Assembly (NCBI RefSeq): GCF_016862395.1 | Contig: NZ_BOMW01000029.1 | Span: 1 to 64,000, forward strand | Direction: 5' to 3' | DNA from: Actinoplanes siamensis | Lineage (GTDB): Bacteria > Actinomycetota > Actinomycetes > Mycobacteriales > Micromonosporaceae | DNA length: 64,000 nt | In this document: positions 1-9,897 of the stretch, piece by piece | Numbering within the stretch: the stretch's first letter is position 1 | Layout: each line of letters begins with the position of its first letter | Notes under the pieces: generated by a model | The model's database searches: none | Seen by the model: only the letters and a program-made list of their open reading frames with translations | What the model was told of the DNA's origin: nothing | Program-made: the position numbers and the translations under genes

Positions 1-211
1 CACTCCGCCCGCCGCTACCAGCGTGTCCACCGCTACCACCTCCTCTGCCGCGACCACCGCATGTACCGCCACGTGGGCTGCCACCGTCGCGGCCGCCGGC
101 CGCGATGCCCGGGCCCAGCAGTCCCGCAGCCGGTCGCGGCGGGCTGGGCGTGCGGGGTGTGCCGGGCGGGTTGAGGGACGTCTCGCCTCCAGCCGGGGCC
201 GGCGGCTGGGG
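1..211. other. No supported gene at window start
   Basis: Open frames exist on both strands, but none shows a recognisable domain, a clear start or plausible composition. The first 60 bases carry CCGCTACCA-like repeats. It lies just downstream of the DUF2306 gene on the minus strand, so part of it is probably that gene's 3' flank. Confidence 0.4.
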
Positions 212-928
212 TCACGGGTGGGGGAGGGCCGGCTCCGGGGTGGGGCTGGCGGATGGGCGGGAGTGGACGCGTCGGGTGCGGAGGTGGTCCCGCTCCAGCC
301 ACCACTGCGCGGCCAGCAGCGGAAGCGTCCAGCCCAGCCAGGCCGCCGCCGAGGACGCCACCCAACTGAGCAGTCCCTCGTCGCCGTGGAAGGTCGTGTC
401 CAGCTGCGGGGACAGGGCGATCACGAAGACCGCCGCCCAGATGCGGTTGGTGATGATCGAGGCGGTCAGGGCGAAGCTGCGGATCATCCAGCGGCGGTGC
501 TCGCCGAAGCGGCAGTGCCGGGCCGCCCGCCAGCCGGCCGCCGTGACGCCCAGCCAGAGCAGGGCGAGGACCACGTCGCTGGCGCGGGTGGACGGACCGT
601 ACGGCGTGTACGCCCCGATGGTCAGCGCGCACAATCCGGCCGGCAGCACGCCGCCGAACACGTAGACGCGGCCGATCCGCCGGTGGGCGGCCGGGTGCCG
701 GCGGCGGAACCGGGGCCAGATCTGGAGCACCGCGGTGCCCAGCGCCACACTGCCGAACAGCACGTGCGGCACGAGCAGCCAGAAATGCGCGACGCCGAGC
801 GAGGGCGGCTGCGGCACACGGGACCGCGCCGGGTCGAAGCTGAGGTACGGCGGGATCGAGAACGCCAGGAAGATCACCACGATCGCCGCGAACGGGACGA
901 TCCACGGACGGCGCCACCATCGGACCAT
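212..928 (-). CDS. DUF2306 family integral membrane protein
   Basis: A 238-residue membrane protein of unknown function. It starts MVRWWRRPW with an immediate membrane segment (about residues 9-27). Further hydrophobic segments lie near 45-70, 85-105, 115-135, 150-170 and 180-205, and the tail is short and Pro-rich. The His/Arg-rich loops, including HRRIGRVYV and HRRWMIRSF, are what I associate with DUF2306. The ATG at 928 fits the TetR-operator intergenic region; another ATG at 920 is out of frame. It is divergent from a TetR regulator, which suggests it is the regulator's target. No biochemical role is known to me for the family. Confidence 0.75.
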   Translation of the reverse strand: MVRWWRRPWIVPFAAIVVIFLAFSIPPYLSFDPARSRVPQPPSLGVAHFWLLVPHVLFGSVALGTAVLQIWPRFRRRHPAAHRRIGRVYVFGGVLPAGLCALTIGAYTPYGPSTRASDVVLALLWLGVTAAGWRAARHCRFGEHRRWMIRSFALTASIITNRIWAAVFVIALSPQLDTTFHGDEGLLSWVASSAAAWLGWTLPLLAAQWWLERDHLRTRRVHSRPSASPTPEPALPHP

Positions 929-943
929 GTCGGTTCCCCTATC

Positions 944-980
944 TGCGTATGCCCTACGCAATTCAGCGTATGGCGTACGC
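944..980. promoter_or_regulatory. Two phased palindromic operators between DUF2306 and tetR
   Basis: There are two copies of GCGTA-N5-TACGC. The first, TGCGTA-TGCCC-TACGCA at 944-960, has perfect 6-bp arms. The second, GCGTA-TGGCG-TACGC at 966-980, has perfect 5-bp arms. The centres (952 and 973) are 21 bp apart, two helical turns, so two dimers would sit on the same face. The second copy covers the probable -35 of the tetR gene, and the first lies just upstream of the DUF2306 start. This is the expected arrangement for a TetR autorepressor also controlling a divergent target (inference). Confidence 0.75.
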
Positions 981-1009
981 GGAAATCCGTCGAGCCCTAC
1001 GATGTGCCG

Positions 1010-1723
1010 ATGGTGAGCGAGCTGCCCCGTACGCTGAAGGTCCTCTGGGGTGTCGCGGACCGCCCCACCCGCGGCCCGCAGGCGGCCCTCAGCCTGGACC
1101 GCATCGTCGCCACCGCCATCGAGATCGCGGACCGCGACGGCCTCGCCGCGCTCTCCATGGCCCGCCTCGCGGAACGGCTCGGCTGCGCGCCGATGTCGCT
1201 CTACCGGCACGTCGCCAACAAGGACGAGCTGCTGGTCTTCATGCAGAACACCGCCCCCGGCGAGCCGCCCGGACTCCCGCCGGGCTGGCGCGCCGGCCTG
1301 GCGACCTGGACACGGGCGCTGCGGGCGGTCTACTTCGCGCACCCGTGGATCCTGCAGACCTCGGCCGGACGGCCACCGCTGGAGCCGGGCCAGCTCAGCT
1401 GGCTCGACCGTGGACTGTCGGCCTTCGCGGAAACTCCGCTCGATCACCGGGAGCGCGTCCAGATGGTGCTCGCCGCCCTCTACCTCGGTCGTGGCGAGGC
1501 GCAGATCAGCGCGGTGTTGCTCAGCGGCACGCCGGACGTGACCGATTACGCCGGGGCGCTGGAGCGGTTCGTCACCGCGGACTGTTTCCCGGCTCTCGCC
1601 CAGGCGATCGCCGGCGGGGTCTTCCGCGATGACCAGCCGGACAACTCCTTCGAGGCCGGGCTGGCGCGTCTGCTGGACGGGATCGAGCTGCTGATCGACG
1701 CGAAGACTCCGGGCGGGAACTGA
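1010..1723 (+). CDS. TetR family transcriptional regulator
   Basis: A 237-residue regulator. The N-terminal HTH occupies about residues 30-75 (LSLDRIVATAIEIADRDG, then SMARLAERLGCAPMSLYRHV), followed by KDELLVFM, the usual start of the ligand domain. The C-terminal part resembles the TetR_C domains of actinobacterial repressors with a tryptophan-rich helix (WRAGLATWTRAL). A TACGAT -10 element at 998-1003 sits 6 nt before the ATG with no Shine-Dalgarno sequence, so the mRNA is probably leaderless. Twin palindromes upstream suggest autoregulation and control of the divergent DUF2306 gene. The ligand cannot be predicted. Confidence 0.85.
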   Translation: MVSELPRTLKVLWGVADRPTRGPQAALSLDRIVATAIEIADRDGLAALSMARLAERLGCAPMSLYRHVANKDELLVFMQNTAPGEPPGLPPGWRAGLATWTRALRAVYFAHPWILQTSAGRPPLEPGQLSWLDRGLSAFAETPLDHRERVQMVLAALYLGRGEAQISAVLLSGTPDVTDYAGALERFVTADCFPALAQAIAGGVFRDDQPDNSFEAGLARLLDGIELLIDAKTPGGN

Positions 1724-1815
1724 CCGGCGGCGCGTCGGGGGGCGTGCGGGCGCGGGGCGCCGCCGAGACGGTCCGGGCCATGCCGGCGCCTTGATCTCGG
1801 GAGGTCCCGCCGCAC

Positions 1816-1861
1816 TCCTACAGGCACAGGTCGTCAATGAAATGTTGACAACCTGTAGGAT
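1816..1861 (+). promoter_or_regulatory. Promoter with nested inverted repeats before small HTH gene
   Basis: CAGGTCGTCAA (1827-1837) and TTGACAACCTG (1845-1855) form an 11-bp inverted repeat with one mismatch and a 7-nt spacer. A second, perfect 9-bp pair, TCCTACAGG (1816-1824) and CCTGTAGGA (1852-1860), partly overlaps it. The right arms run into TAGGAT (1856-1861), which lies 6 nt before the ATG and is the likely -10 of a leaderless transcript. A protein bound here would block the promoter. Confidence 0.6.
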
Positions 1862-1867
1862 GGCGTC

Positions 1868-2446
1868 ATGGTGAAACTGGCCGATCTGCGGGAGATCCGG
1901 GCTCGCCGGGCTCGTCTCGACGCCGAGGAACTGTCCCTGATCGATCAGGCGCGGCGGGCCGGCGCGACGTGGCCGGAGATCGCCGAGGCGCTCGGTCTGG
2001 CCAGCCGGCAGGCGGCGGAACAACGCCGGAACCGCCTGGCTCAGGCCGCCGAGCGCGACTCCCGGCCGCAGCGGGCCGAGCTCGACCGGGGGTACGGCGA
2101 CAGCCTCGTCCATCTGCGGGAAGCCGCCCTCCACCTGCACCGCCGCATCGGCGCCGACCGGCGCTGGGACAGTCGTTTCCCGCGCGCCGCCCTGGTTCGC
2201 GAGACCCTGTCCGCCGCTCCCGACGCGCCGCCCGGCGCCCTGTTCGACCTGGTCGCGCAAGCACTGTCCGATCTCGGTGCGGCCAGCGGCGACGCGGGAC
2301 CCGGTGATCCGGCCGGCCGGGCGGACGTCGCTGGTGAGACCGGTCGCGCGGGGCCCGCCGGCGCCCCGTCGCCGCGGCTTCCGGGACCGTTGCGGGATGC
2401 CGTGGAGCGGCTGCGGGTCAGCTTCGAAGGAGCAAGCCCGGGTTGA
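1868..2446 (+). CDS. Small helix-turn-helix protein, probable regulator
   Basis: A 192-residue protein. Residues 20-60 contain an HTH (IDQARRAGATWPEIAEALGL, then SRQAAEQRRNRL), typical of short actinobacterial DNA-binding proteins with a sigma-region-4-like or MerR-like fold. The rest is Arg/Ala/Pro-rich, with a disordered stretch near residues 137-170 before a final amphipathic helix. The ATG at 1868 follows a probable leaderless promoter. Nested palindromes cover that promoter, and a sequence motif is shared with the promoter of the downstream MFS gene, which begins 60 bp after the stop. I infer it regulates itself and the transporter; the ligand is unknown. Confidence 0.65.
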   Translation: MVKLADLREIRARRARLDAEELSLIDQARRAGATWPEIAEALGLASRQAAEQRRNRLAQAAERDSRPQRAELDRGYGDSLVHLREAALHLHRRIGADRRWDSRFPRAALVRETLSAAPDAPPGALFDLVAQALSDLGAASGDAGPGDPAGRADVAGETGRAGPAGAPSPRLPGPLRDAVERLRVSFEGASPG

Positions 2447-2472
2447 CATGAAATCGCTCAACCCCACAGGAT
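2440..2472 (+). promoter_or_regulatory. Promoter and inverted repeat before MFS gene
   Basis: GGGTTGA (2440-2446) and TCAACCC (2458-2464) form a perfect 7-bp inverted repeat that overlaps the stop codon of the HTH gene. A TTGACA (2443-2448), 18 nt, CAGGAT (2467-2472) promoter fits. ATGAAAT occurs 19 bp before the -10 start both here (2448-2454) and in the HTH gene promoter (1837-1843), suggesting a shared regulator. Confidence 0.55.
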
Positions 2473-2506
2473 GTGAGTCTTAACGGCTCAATCCCGGGAG
2501 TGGTCC

Positions 2507-3904
2507 ATGCGCCGGAACGCTCTGCTCTTCGTGTTGATCTCCCTTTGTTCCGGGTTCGGCAGTTCCGCGATGAGCCTGGCCGCCGGCCTCTGGATTCTCG
2601 ACCTGACCGGTTCCGCGGGCCTGGCGGCACTGGCCGGGCTCGGGACCTACGCGCCGGTCCTGGCCGCCCCGTGGCTGGGCGCCCTGGTCGACCGGTTCCC
2701 GCGGCGTCCGTTGCTGATCGCGATCGACGTTCTGGTCAGCGTCGCGATCCTGACCTTGCTGGTGGCGCCGTCGGCCGCCTGGATCTATCCGGTGCTGCTG
2801 ATCCGCGGCCTCAGCTACGTCCTTCTCGACGCCGGGGAGAGCGCCCTTCTCCCGGCGGCGCTGCCGCCACGGCTGCTGGGCGATGTCAACGGGTGGCGGT
2901 CCAGCGCGCAGGAGGGCACGAAGCTGCTGGCCCCGCTGGCCGGGGCCGCGCTGTACGCCTGGCGGGGTCCCCACGCGGTGGTTCTGCTCTGCGCTCTGCT
3001 CCCGCTGCTGACCGCCGGCTTGTACGCCGTGGTCCGCCTCCACTCACCTGATCCGTGGGGAGCGCCCGGCGTTCGCGGTGCGGGCGCCGAGGATGCTGCG
3101 GCGCCTGGGCCCGGGTCACCGGCCGAGCCTGGCTTGCCGGCCGAGCCCAGCCTGCGGGATCGGGACGGCGTGGGGGAGAAGCCGCGGGCGGACGGCGATG
3201 CCGGGGCTGTGACGATGGGGTGGGGGAGCGTCCGCGACGGGATCACGACTCTGTGGCGGGAGCCGCTGCGTACCCCCGTGGCGGTCGCGGCAGTGGCGAT
3301 CTTCGTGTCCGGGCTGACCAACGCCGCTGTTCTGCTGCAGCTCGTCGACGGGCTGGGGCGGCCCGCCACTGAGCTGGGCATTCTCTCCAGTTGTCAAGGC
3401 GCCGGGTCGATCGTCGGGGGACTGCTGGTCGGTCGTCTGCTCGCCCGGCTCCCGGCCGCCAGGGTCGCAGCTCTCGGGGCGGTGATCTTCGCCGCCGCCT
3501 GCGTGGGCTGGGCTCTGCCCTGGTGGGGCGCGATGATCGCTGCGAGTGTGCTGGCCGGGGTGGGGCTGCCGTGGACTCTGATCGCCGGGGTCACGGCGAT
3601 CCAGACCGGGACCGCCGAGCGGCTTCTGGGGCGGGTCGCGGCCACCGGGAACATGGTCATGTTCGGGCCGATCACGGTGGCCATTCCCCTCGGGGCGGTG
3701 CTAGTTCGATTCGGGCCTCGGCCTCCTCTGGTGCTCGGGGCGGTGGTGGTGGCGGTCGCGGCGGCTCTCGTGACCGTCGGCCGCCGGCCGGCGCGGGCGG
3801 CTCTCGCGATGGCCAGGCGGTGGCCGGCCCGGGTGGCCGGTACGGATGCCGATGCGAAGCTCGACCCGGTGCGCAGCGCCGTACCGGACGACGCCGTGAA
3901 GTAG
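2507..3904 (+). CDS. MFS transporter (DHA3-like exporter)
   Basis: A 465-residue transporter with about 12 hydrophobic segments in two bundles. The cytoplasmic motif DRFPRRPLLI (about residues 65-74) matches the MFS loop 2-3 signature. The central loop is unusually long and Pro/Gly/Ala/Asp-rich (about residues 178-235, with repeated PAEPGLPAEPSL). GGGAG at 2496-2500 is a good ribosome site for the ATG at 2507. It sits behind a small HTH regulator gene with a matched promoter, so drug- or metabolite-responsive efflux is plausible. The substrate is not predictable from sequence. Confidence 0.8.
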   Translation: MRRNALLFVLISLCSGFGSSAMSLAAGLWILDLTGSAGLAALAGLGTYAPVLAAPWLGALVDRFPRRPLLIAIDVLVSVAILTLLVAPSAAWIYPVLLIRGLSYVLLDAGESALLPAALPPRLLGDVNGWRSSAQEGTKLLAPLAGAALYAWRGPHAVVLLCALLPLLTAGLYAVVRLHSPDPWGAPGVRGAGAEDAAAPGPGSPAEPGLPAEPSLRDRDGVGEKPRADGDAGAVTMGWGSVRDGITTLWREPLRTPVAVAAVAIFVSGLTNAAVLLQLVDGLGRPATELGILSSCQGAGSIVGGLLVGRLLARLPAARVAALGAVIFAAACVGWALPWWGAMIAASVLAGVGLPWTLIAGVTAIQTGTAERLLGRVAATGNMVMFGPITVAIPLGAVLVRFGPRPPLVLGAVVVAVAAALVTVGRRPARAALAMARRWPARVAGTDADAKLDPVRSAVPDDAVK

Positions 3905-4066
3905 CGGTCACCCGCTGGAGGGCGGCCAGTGAGGTTCGCGGCGCCGGGAAGCGGTCGGTCTCGGCGCGTCGGATGAGGTGGGGCAACGCCGGGAGGTGGC
4001 TGGTTGCTCCGGTTCTGCGGATGCGGCCGGCTGGTGACTGCGCGGACTGGTCGCGGGTGGGCGCAC

Positions 4067-4366
4067 CTACTGGGCGATGAGCTTCGGGTAGTCGGTGATG
4101 TCGCCGGGGCTGTGGGTGGCGCAGCCGACGTAGTTGTCGGGGCGGATCAGGAACAGGATGGGGGTGTGCGCGTCGTAGGCGCTCCGTGCCGCGGGGGACG
4201 CGACTCGGTGGATGTGTACCGACGCGGGCAGGGCGGGGAGCTTGGCCTGCCAGTCGACGGCGAGGAGCGTGGCGTGGGGGCCGCGGAGGAGGTCGAAGAC
4301 GCGGGTGCCGTCGGTGAGCGGGGCGTCCGGGGGCGGGCGGCGGGGCGGGAAGGAATCTGTTTGTGA
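4067..4366 (-). pseudogene. Remnant of FAD-dependent aromatic monooxygenase (C-terminus)
   Basis: This minus-strand frame ends in a normal stop and carries about 95 residues resembling the thioredoxin-like C-terminal domain of PHBH-type FAD monooxygenases: DAPLTDGTRVFDLLRG, then LIRPDNYVGCATHS and DYPKLIAQ. The FAD-binding and catalytic parts are missing. Upstream the frame runs into the sdhB terminator hairpin with no start codon. It is most likely a 3' fragment left by a deletion. It lies between two unrelated genes, so nothing suggests it is expressed. Confidence 0.65.
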
Positions 4367-4386
4367 AAACGCGCGGGCCGGAACCG

Positions 4387-4416
4387 GATGCCCGGCACGC
4401 CGTTGTGCCGGGCATC
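4387..4416 (-). terminator. Hairpin terminator after sdhB
   Basis: GATGCCCGGCAC (4387-4398) and GTGCCGGGCATC (4405-4416) form a perfect 12-bp stem with a 6-nt loop, 60 bp past the sdhB stop. There is no U-run, as is common in high-GC actinobacteria. Confidence 0.75.
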
Positions 4417-4476
4417 TGGAGTGTGTGACCCGGCGGCGGAACACCGCACGGTGTCCCGCCACCGGGGCGGAAAGGG

Positions 4477-5219
4477 TCAGCCCTTCGTGACGGCCTTGCG
4501 GTAGTCGCTGTTCAGGCGGCCGATCAGGCTCAGCGGGATGCCCTTCGGGCAGACCTCCGCGCACTCGCCCATGTTGGTGCAGCCCCCGAAGCCCGCGTCG
4601 TCCTGGGCCTGCAGCATGTCGATCACCCGGCTGTCGCGTTCCGGCTGGCCCTGCGGCATCAGGCCGAGGTGGGTGATCTTCGCGGCGGTGAACAGCATCG
4701 ACGAGCCGTTCGGGCAGGCCGCCACGCAGGCGCCGCAGGCGATGCAGGTGGCCGCCTCGAACGCGGCGTCGGCGTCCTTCTTCGGGACCGGCGTGGCGTG
4801 GGCGTCCGGCGCGGTGCCGGTGGGGGCGCTGATGTAACCGCCGGCCTGAATGATCTTGTCGAAGGCGGAGCGGTCGACGACCAGGTCCTTGATGACCGGG
4901 AACGCCTTGGCGCGCCACGGCTCGACGTCGATCACGTCGCCGTCGGAGAAGTGCCGCATGTGCAGCTGGCACGTCGTGGTGGCCTTCTCCGGGCCGTGCG
5001 CCACGCCGTTGATGACCATGCTGCACATGCCGCAGATACCCTCACGGCAGTCGTGGTCGAAGGCGATCGGGTCGTCGCCGTCGAGGATCAGCCTCTCGTT
5101 CAGGACGTCGATCATCTCGAGGAACGACGCGTCCGGGGAGACGTCCTTGACGTCGTAGGTGACCATGCGGCCCCGGTCGCCGGGACCGGACTGACGCCAC
5201 ACCCGTACCTTGATGTCCA

Positions 5220-5220
<1 letters not shown>
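4477..5220 (-). CDS. sdhB: Succinate dehydrogenase iron-sulfur subunit
   Basis: A 247-residue subunit that carries electrons from the FAD of SdhA to menaquinone at the membrane. The N-terminal ferredoxin domain has the 2Fe-2S cysteines ([10 protein letters not shown] and the later C in TTTCQLHM). The C-terminal domain has the 4Fe-4S motif [12 protein letters not shown] and the 3Fe-4S motif [15 protein letters not shown]. The ATG at 5220 shares one base with the sdhA stop (TAATG), implying translational coupling. Order sdhC-sdhA-sdhB on the minus strand matches the Bacillus/actinobacterial type with a single b558 anchor. A 12-bp hairpin follows the stop. Confidence 0.96.
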
Positions 5221-7166
<1,946 letters not shown>

Positions 7167-7167
7167 T

Positions 7168-7908
7168 TCAGTCCACCAATCCGGTCAGCACCGCGAACGG
7201 CACCGAGAGGTACCCGACGACCAGCACGAGGGACAGCGCGATCGCGATGTGCTTCGCGCGTCGCTGGCCCTTCATGGTCTGCTGGCCCAGCGTCCGGGCC
7301 GCGCTGAAGATGCCGTGCGCCAGGTGGAGACCGACGGCCACGATGGCGAGCGTGTAGAAGAGCGTCACGTACCAGCGGTCGGGCGCGAAGTCCTGGACCA
7401 CGTTGGTGTACGGGTGCTCGCGGTCGCCGTTCGGGTTCAGGTGCCCGGTCGTCAGGTCCAGGATGTGGTAGATGGCGAACAGCAGGACGATCACGCCGCC
7501 CCAGCGCATCGTCCGGGCGCTGTAACTGGACTGGATCTTGGGGCGGTGCGCGTACTTCACCGGGCGGGCCGCGCGGGCCCGGCGGGTCAGCACGGCCGCC
7601 GCGTAGACGTGCGCGATCAGGGCGATCGTCAGGCCGGCGCGCTGGATCCAGAGATACCAGGTCTCCGGCAACAGCGGCGTGCCGAGGGACCGCAGCCAGT
7701 GCGCGTAGTGGTTGAAGTCGGTGGCGCCCAAGAAGATCTTGAGGTTGCCGACCATGTGCACGAACAGGAAGAGGACCAGCACGATGCCGCTCACGGCCAT
7801 GATGATCTTCAAGGTGACCGACGAGGGCCGGACCACCGTGCGCGGGGTGGGCGTTGCCGTCGCCCCCGCCGCGTTCTTGGTCTTGGGAATAGGAGTGTCT
7901 ACCGCCAC
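7168..7908 (-). CDS. sdhC: Succinate dehydrogenase cytochrome b558 anchor subunit
   Basis: A 246-residue membrane anchor with five hydrophobic segments (first at about residues 33-53, [16 protein letters not shown]). It has the haem-ligand-like histidines of the b558 family ([26 protein letters not shown] and HLAHGIFSA). It binds haem b and the quinone site and tethers SdhAB. The start is GTG at 7908 with no ribosome site. TACCGT (7921-7916 on this strand) lies 7 nt upstream, pointing to a leaderless operon transcript. A palindrome at 7942-7955 overlaps the -35 zone of this promoter. Confidence 0.92.
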   Translation of the reverse strand: MAVDTPIPKTKNAAGATATPTPRTVVRPSSVTLKIIMAVSGIVLVLFLFVHMVGNLKIFLGATDFNHYAHWLRSLGTPLLPETWYLWIQRAGLTIALIAHVYAAAVLTRRARAARPVKYAHRPKIQSSYSARTMRWGGVIVLLFAIYHILDLTTGHLNPNGDREHPYTNVVQDFAPDRWYVTLFYTLAIVAVGLHLAHGIFSAARTLGQQTMKGQRRAKHIAIALSLVLVVGYLSVPFAVLTGLVD

Positions 7909-7941
7909 AACCTGAACGGTAGAAAGTCCCGATCCATTCGT

Positions 7942-7981
7942 CTAATGCATGATAGGACCTGTGGCCATAGCTGTAGGCTAT
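7942..7981. promoter_or_regulatory. LysR-type operator sites between sdhC and lysR gene
   Basis: ATAGC-TGTAG-GCTAT (7967-7981) is a perfect 5-5-5 palindrome containing a T-N11-A LysR box. It overlaps TAGGCT (7974-7979), the probable leaderless -10 of the LysR gene. A weaker palindrome, CTAATGCATGATAG (7942-7955), lies over the -35 zone of the divergent sdhC promoter. Together they fit LysR autorepression plus control of sdhCAB. Confidence 0.65.
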
Positions 7982-7985
7982 TACG

Positions 7986-8903
7986 GTGCAGCTGCAACAA
8001 CTCAGGTACTTCCTAGCAGTGGTCGAGACCAGGCATTTCACTCAAGCAGCGGACATTCTGGGCGTCTCGCAGCCTACGTTGAGTAAGCAGATTCACACCC
8101 TCGAGGCGTCGCTGGGCGCCCCCCTCTTCGAGCGCATGCGGGGCGCGGTGACCCTCACCGTGGCCGGTCAGACGCTGCTCCCGATGGCCCGGCGGATCGT
8201 CGCCGACGCGGACGCCGCCCGCGACGCCGTGCAGGACATCGTCGGCCTGCGCCGCGGCGAGGTGCGCCTGGGCGCCACCCCCAGCCTCTGCTCCTCACTG
8301 GTGCCGACCGTGCTGCGCACGTTCCGCGCCGATCACGCCGGGGTCAAGCTGCGCATCAGCGAGGGCAGCTCGCAGGACCTGATCGCCGGGCTGCTCGCGC
8401 ACAGCCTCGACCTGGCCCTGATCGTGCAGCCCGAGCACGGCGTGGACCCCGCGCTGACCACCACCGAACTGCTCCGGGAGAGCCTGGTGGTGGCGTCGGT
8501 CGCGGAGGGGCCGCCGCTCACCGTGGCGCGGCAGCTGGAGCTCAGCGAGCTGCGGCACACCCCGATGGTGATGTTCCGCGAGGGGTACGACATCCGCGAG
8601 GTCACTCTGCAAGCCTGCGAGCGGGCCGGCTTCACCCCGAAGCTGGCGGTCGAGGGCGGCGAGATGGACGCCGTGCTGGCCTTCGTCGAGGCCGGGCTGG
8701 GAGTCGCGCTGGTGCCCAGCATGGTGCTGGCCAACCGGCCGCTGCTGCGGGCCACGCCGCTGGCGCCGCCCGGGATGCGCCGGACGATCGCGCTGGCCCA
8801 GCGCCGGGCCGCGGTCCTGCCGCACGCCGCGGCCGCGCTCCGCGAGGTGGTGCTGGAACACATCACCTCCGGCCGGCTGCCGTTCGGGGTGCGCGCCCTC
8901 TGA
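7986..8903 (+). CDS. LysR family transcriptional regulator
   Basis: A 305-residue LysR protein. The winged HTH is MQLQQLRYFLAVVETRHFTQAA, then GVSQPTLSKQIHTLE (residues 1-60), followed by a periplasmic-binding-like effector domain (about 90-290) with the usual IAGLLAHSLDLALIV and AGLGVALVPSMV segments. The GTG at 7986 begins the family's standard N-terminus and follows a -10 element by 6 nt. It is divergent from sdhCAB with LysR boxes in the 77-bp gap, so it probably tunes succinate dehydrogenase. The effector is unknown. Confidence 0.9.
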   Translation: MQLQQLRYFLAVVETRHFTQAADILGVSQPTLSKQIHTLEASLGAPLFERMRGAVTLTVAGQTLLPMARRIVADADAARDAVQDIVGLRRGEVRLGATPSLCSSLVPTVLRTFRADHAGVKLRISEGSSQDLIAGLLAHSLDLALIVQPEHGVDPALTTTELLRESLVVASVAEGPPLTVARQLELSELRHTPMVMFREGYDIREVTLQACERAGFTPKLAVEGGEMDAVLAFVEAGLGVALVPSMVLANRPLLRATPLAPPGMRRTIALAQRRAAVLPHAAAALREVVLEHITSGRLPFGVRAL

Positions 8904-8957
8904 CCGGATGTCCACTTAGGGTAGTCAACTGCCCACCTCGCGTTTAGAGTCCTGGGT

Positions 8958-9716
8958 GTGTGGCTGGGCGAGTTCCACGACCCGCGGCTGGCCGAGGTCT
9001 ACGACGCCGAGTGTCCCTGGGGCTGGGACGACGACTTCTTCATGGCGGTGCTCGCCGAGCGCTCCGCGCCCCGGGTGGCCGACCTGGGCTGCGGCACCGG
9101 CCGGCTGGCCATCGCCATGGCGCGGGCCGGTCACCAGGTCACCGCTGTCGACCCGGCGCCGGCCGCGCTGGCCGCGGCCCGGCGCAAGCCCGGCGGGGAG
9201 AAGGTGCGGTGGCTGCGGGGCACGGCCGGGCAGCTGCCCGGCCGCTCGTTCGACGCCGCGTTCATGACCGGCCACGTGGCTCAGTCCTTCGTGGACGACG
9301 AGGAGTGGGACGCGGCGCTGCGCGGGCTCCGGCGGGCGCTGGCGCCGGAGGGGCGGCTCGTCTTCGACAGCCGGGACCCGGCGTTCGCGCCGTGGGAGCA
9401 GTGGAATCCGGAGGACTCGTGGCGGACCGTGGTGCTCGGCGACGGCGAGGTGGTGCAGGCGTGGAGCGAGGCCTCCGAGATCGGGGCGGGCGCCGTGCGC
9501 GTCACCGGGCGCTACCGGTTCGCCGACGGGCGGGAGCTGGCGAACTCCGCGACGCTGCGGTTCCGTACCGAGCCGCAGTTGCGTGACTCGCTGCGTGAGG
9601 CGGGCTTCCGGGTGGACCGGATCTACGGTGGATGGGGGCGTGAGCCGGTCGGGCTCAGCGGCGACGGGGAGTTCATCGTGGTCGCCACCGCCGTTCCCCG
9701 GCCGACGACATCCTGA
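8958..9716 (+). CDS. Class I SAM-dependent methyltransferase
   Basis: A 252-residue methyltransferase of unknown substrate. Motif I is VADLGCGTGRLAIAMA (about residues 37-52), with the acidic residue after strand 2 in VTAVDPAPAAL. A post-I segment (SFDAAFMTGHVAQSF) precedes a C-terminal beta domain with WNPEDSW. The GTG start at 8958 follows TAGAGT (8945-8950) by 7 nt without a ribosome site, so a leaderless transcript is likely. It stands alone between the LysR gene and the VWA gene. The composition is ordinary for this genome. Confidence 0.82.
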   Translation: MWLGEFHDPRLAEVYDAECPWGWDDDFFMAVLAERSAPRVADLGCGTGRLAIAMARAGHQVTAVDPAPAALAAARRKPGGEKVRWLRGTAGQLPGRSFDAAFMTGHVAQSFVDDEEWDAALRGLRRALAPEGRLVFDSRDPAFAPWEQWNPEDSWRTVVLGDGEVVQAWSEASEIGAGAVRVTGRYRFADGRELANSATLRFRTEPQLRDSLREAGFRVDRIYGGWGREPVGLSGDGEFIVVATAVPRPTTS

Positions 9717-9809
9717 CGGTCGGATCCGGTTCCGGGGCCGCCGCAGCCTCGCGTCGCCCGGGGGCACGCCGGAATGTGCCCAGTTCCTGTGCGGAGTCTT
9801 AAGGAGGCA

Positions 9810-9837
9810 TTGCGGGACCTGAATCCCGGACTACTAT
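9810..9837 (+). promoter_or_regulatory. Promoter for VWA protein gene
   Basis: TTGCGG (9810-9815), 16 nt, TACTAT (9832-9837), about 60 bp before the ATG. The start has its own ribosome site (GAGGTGG), so this transcript has a normal leader. Confidence 0.5.
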
Positions 9838-9897
9838 CCGCAACCATCGGTCTCGACCTTTAGATAGCTGTCGATCTTCACGCGATGTCGAGGTGGC

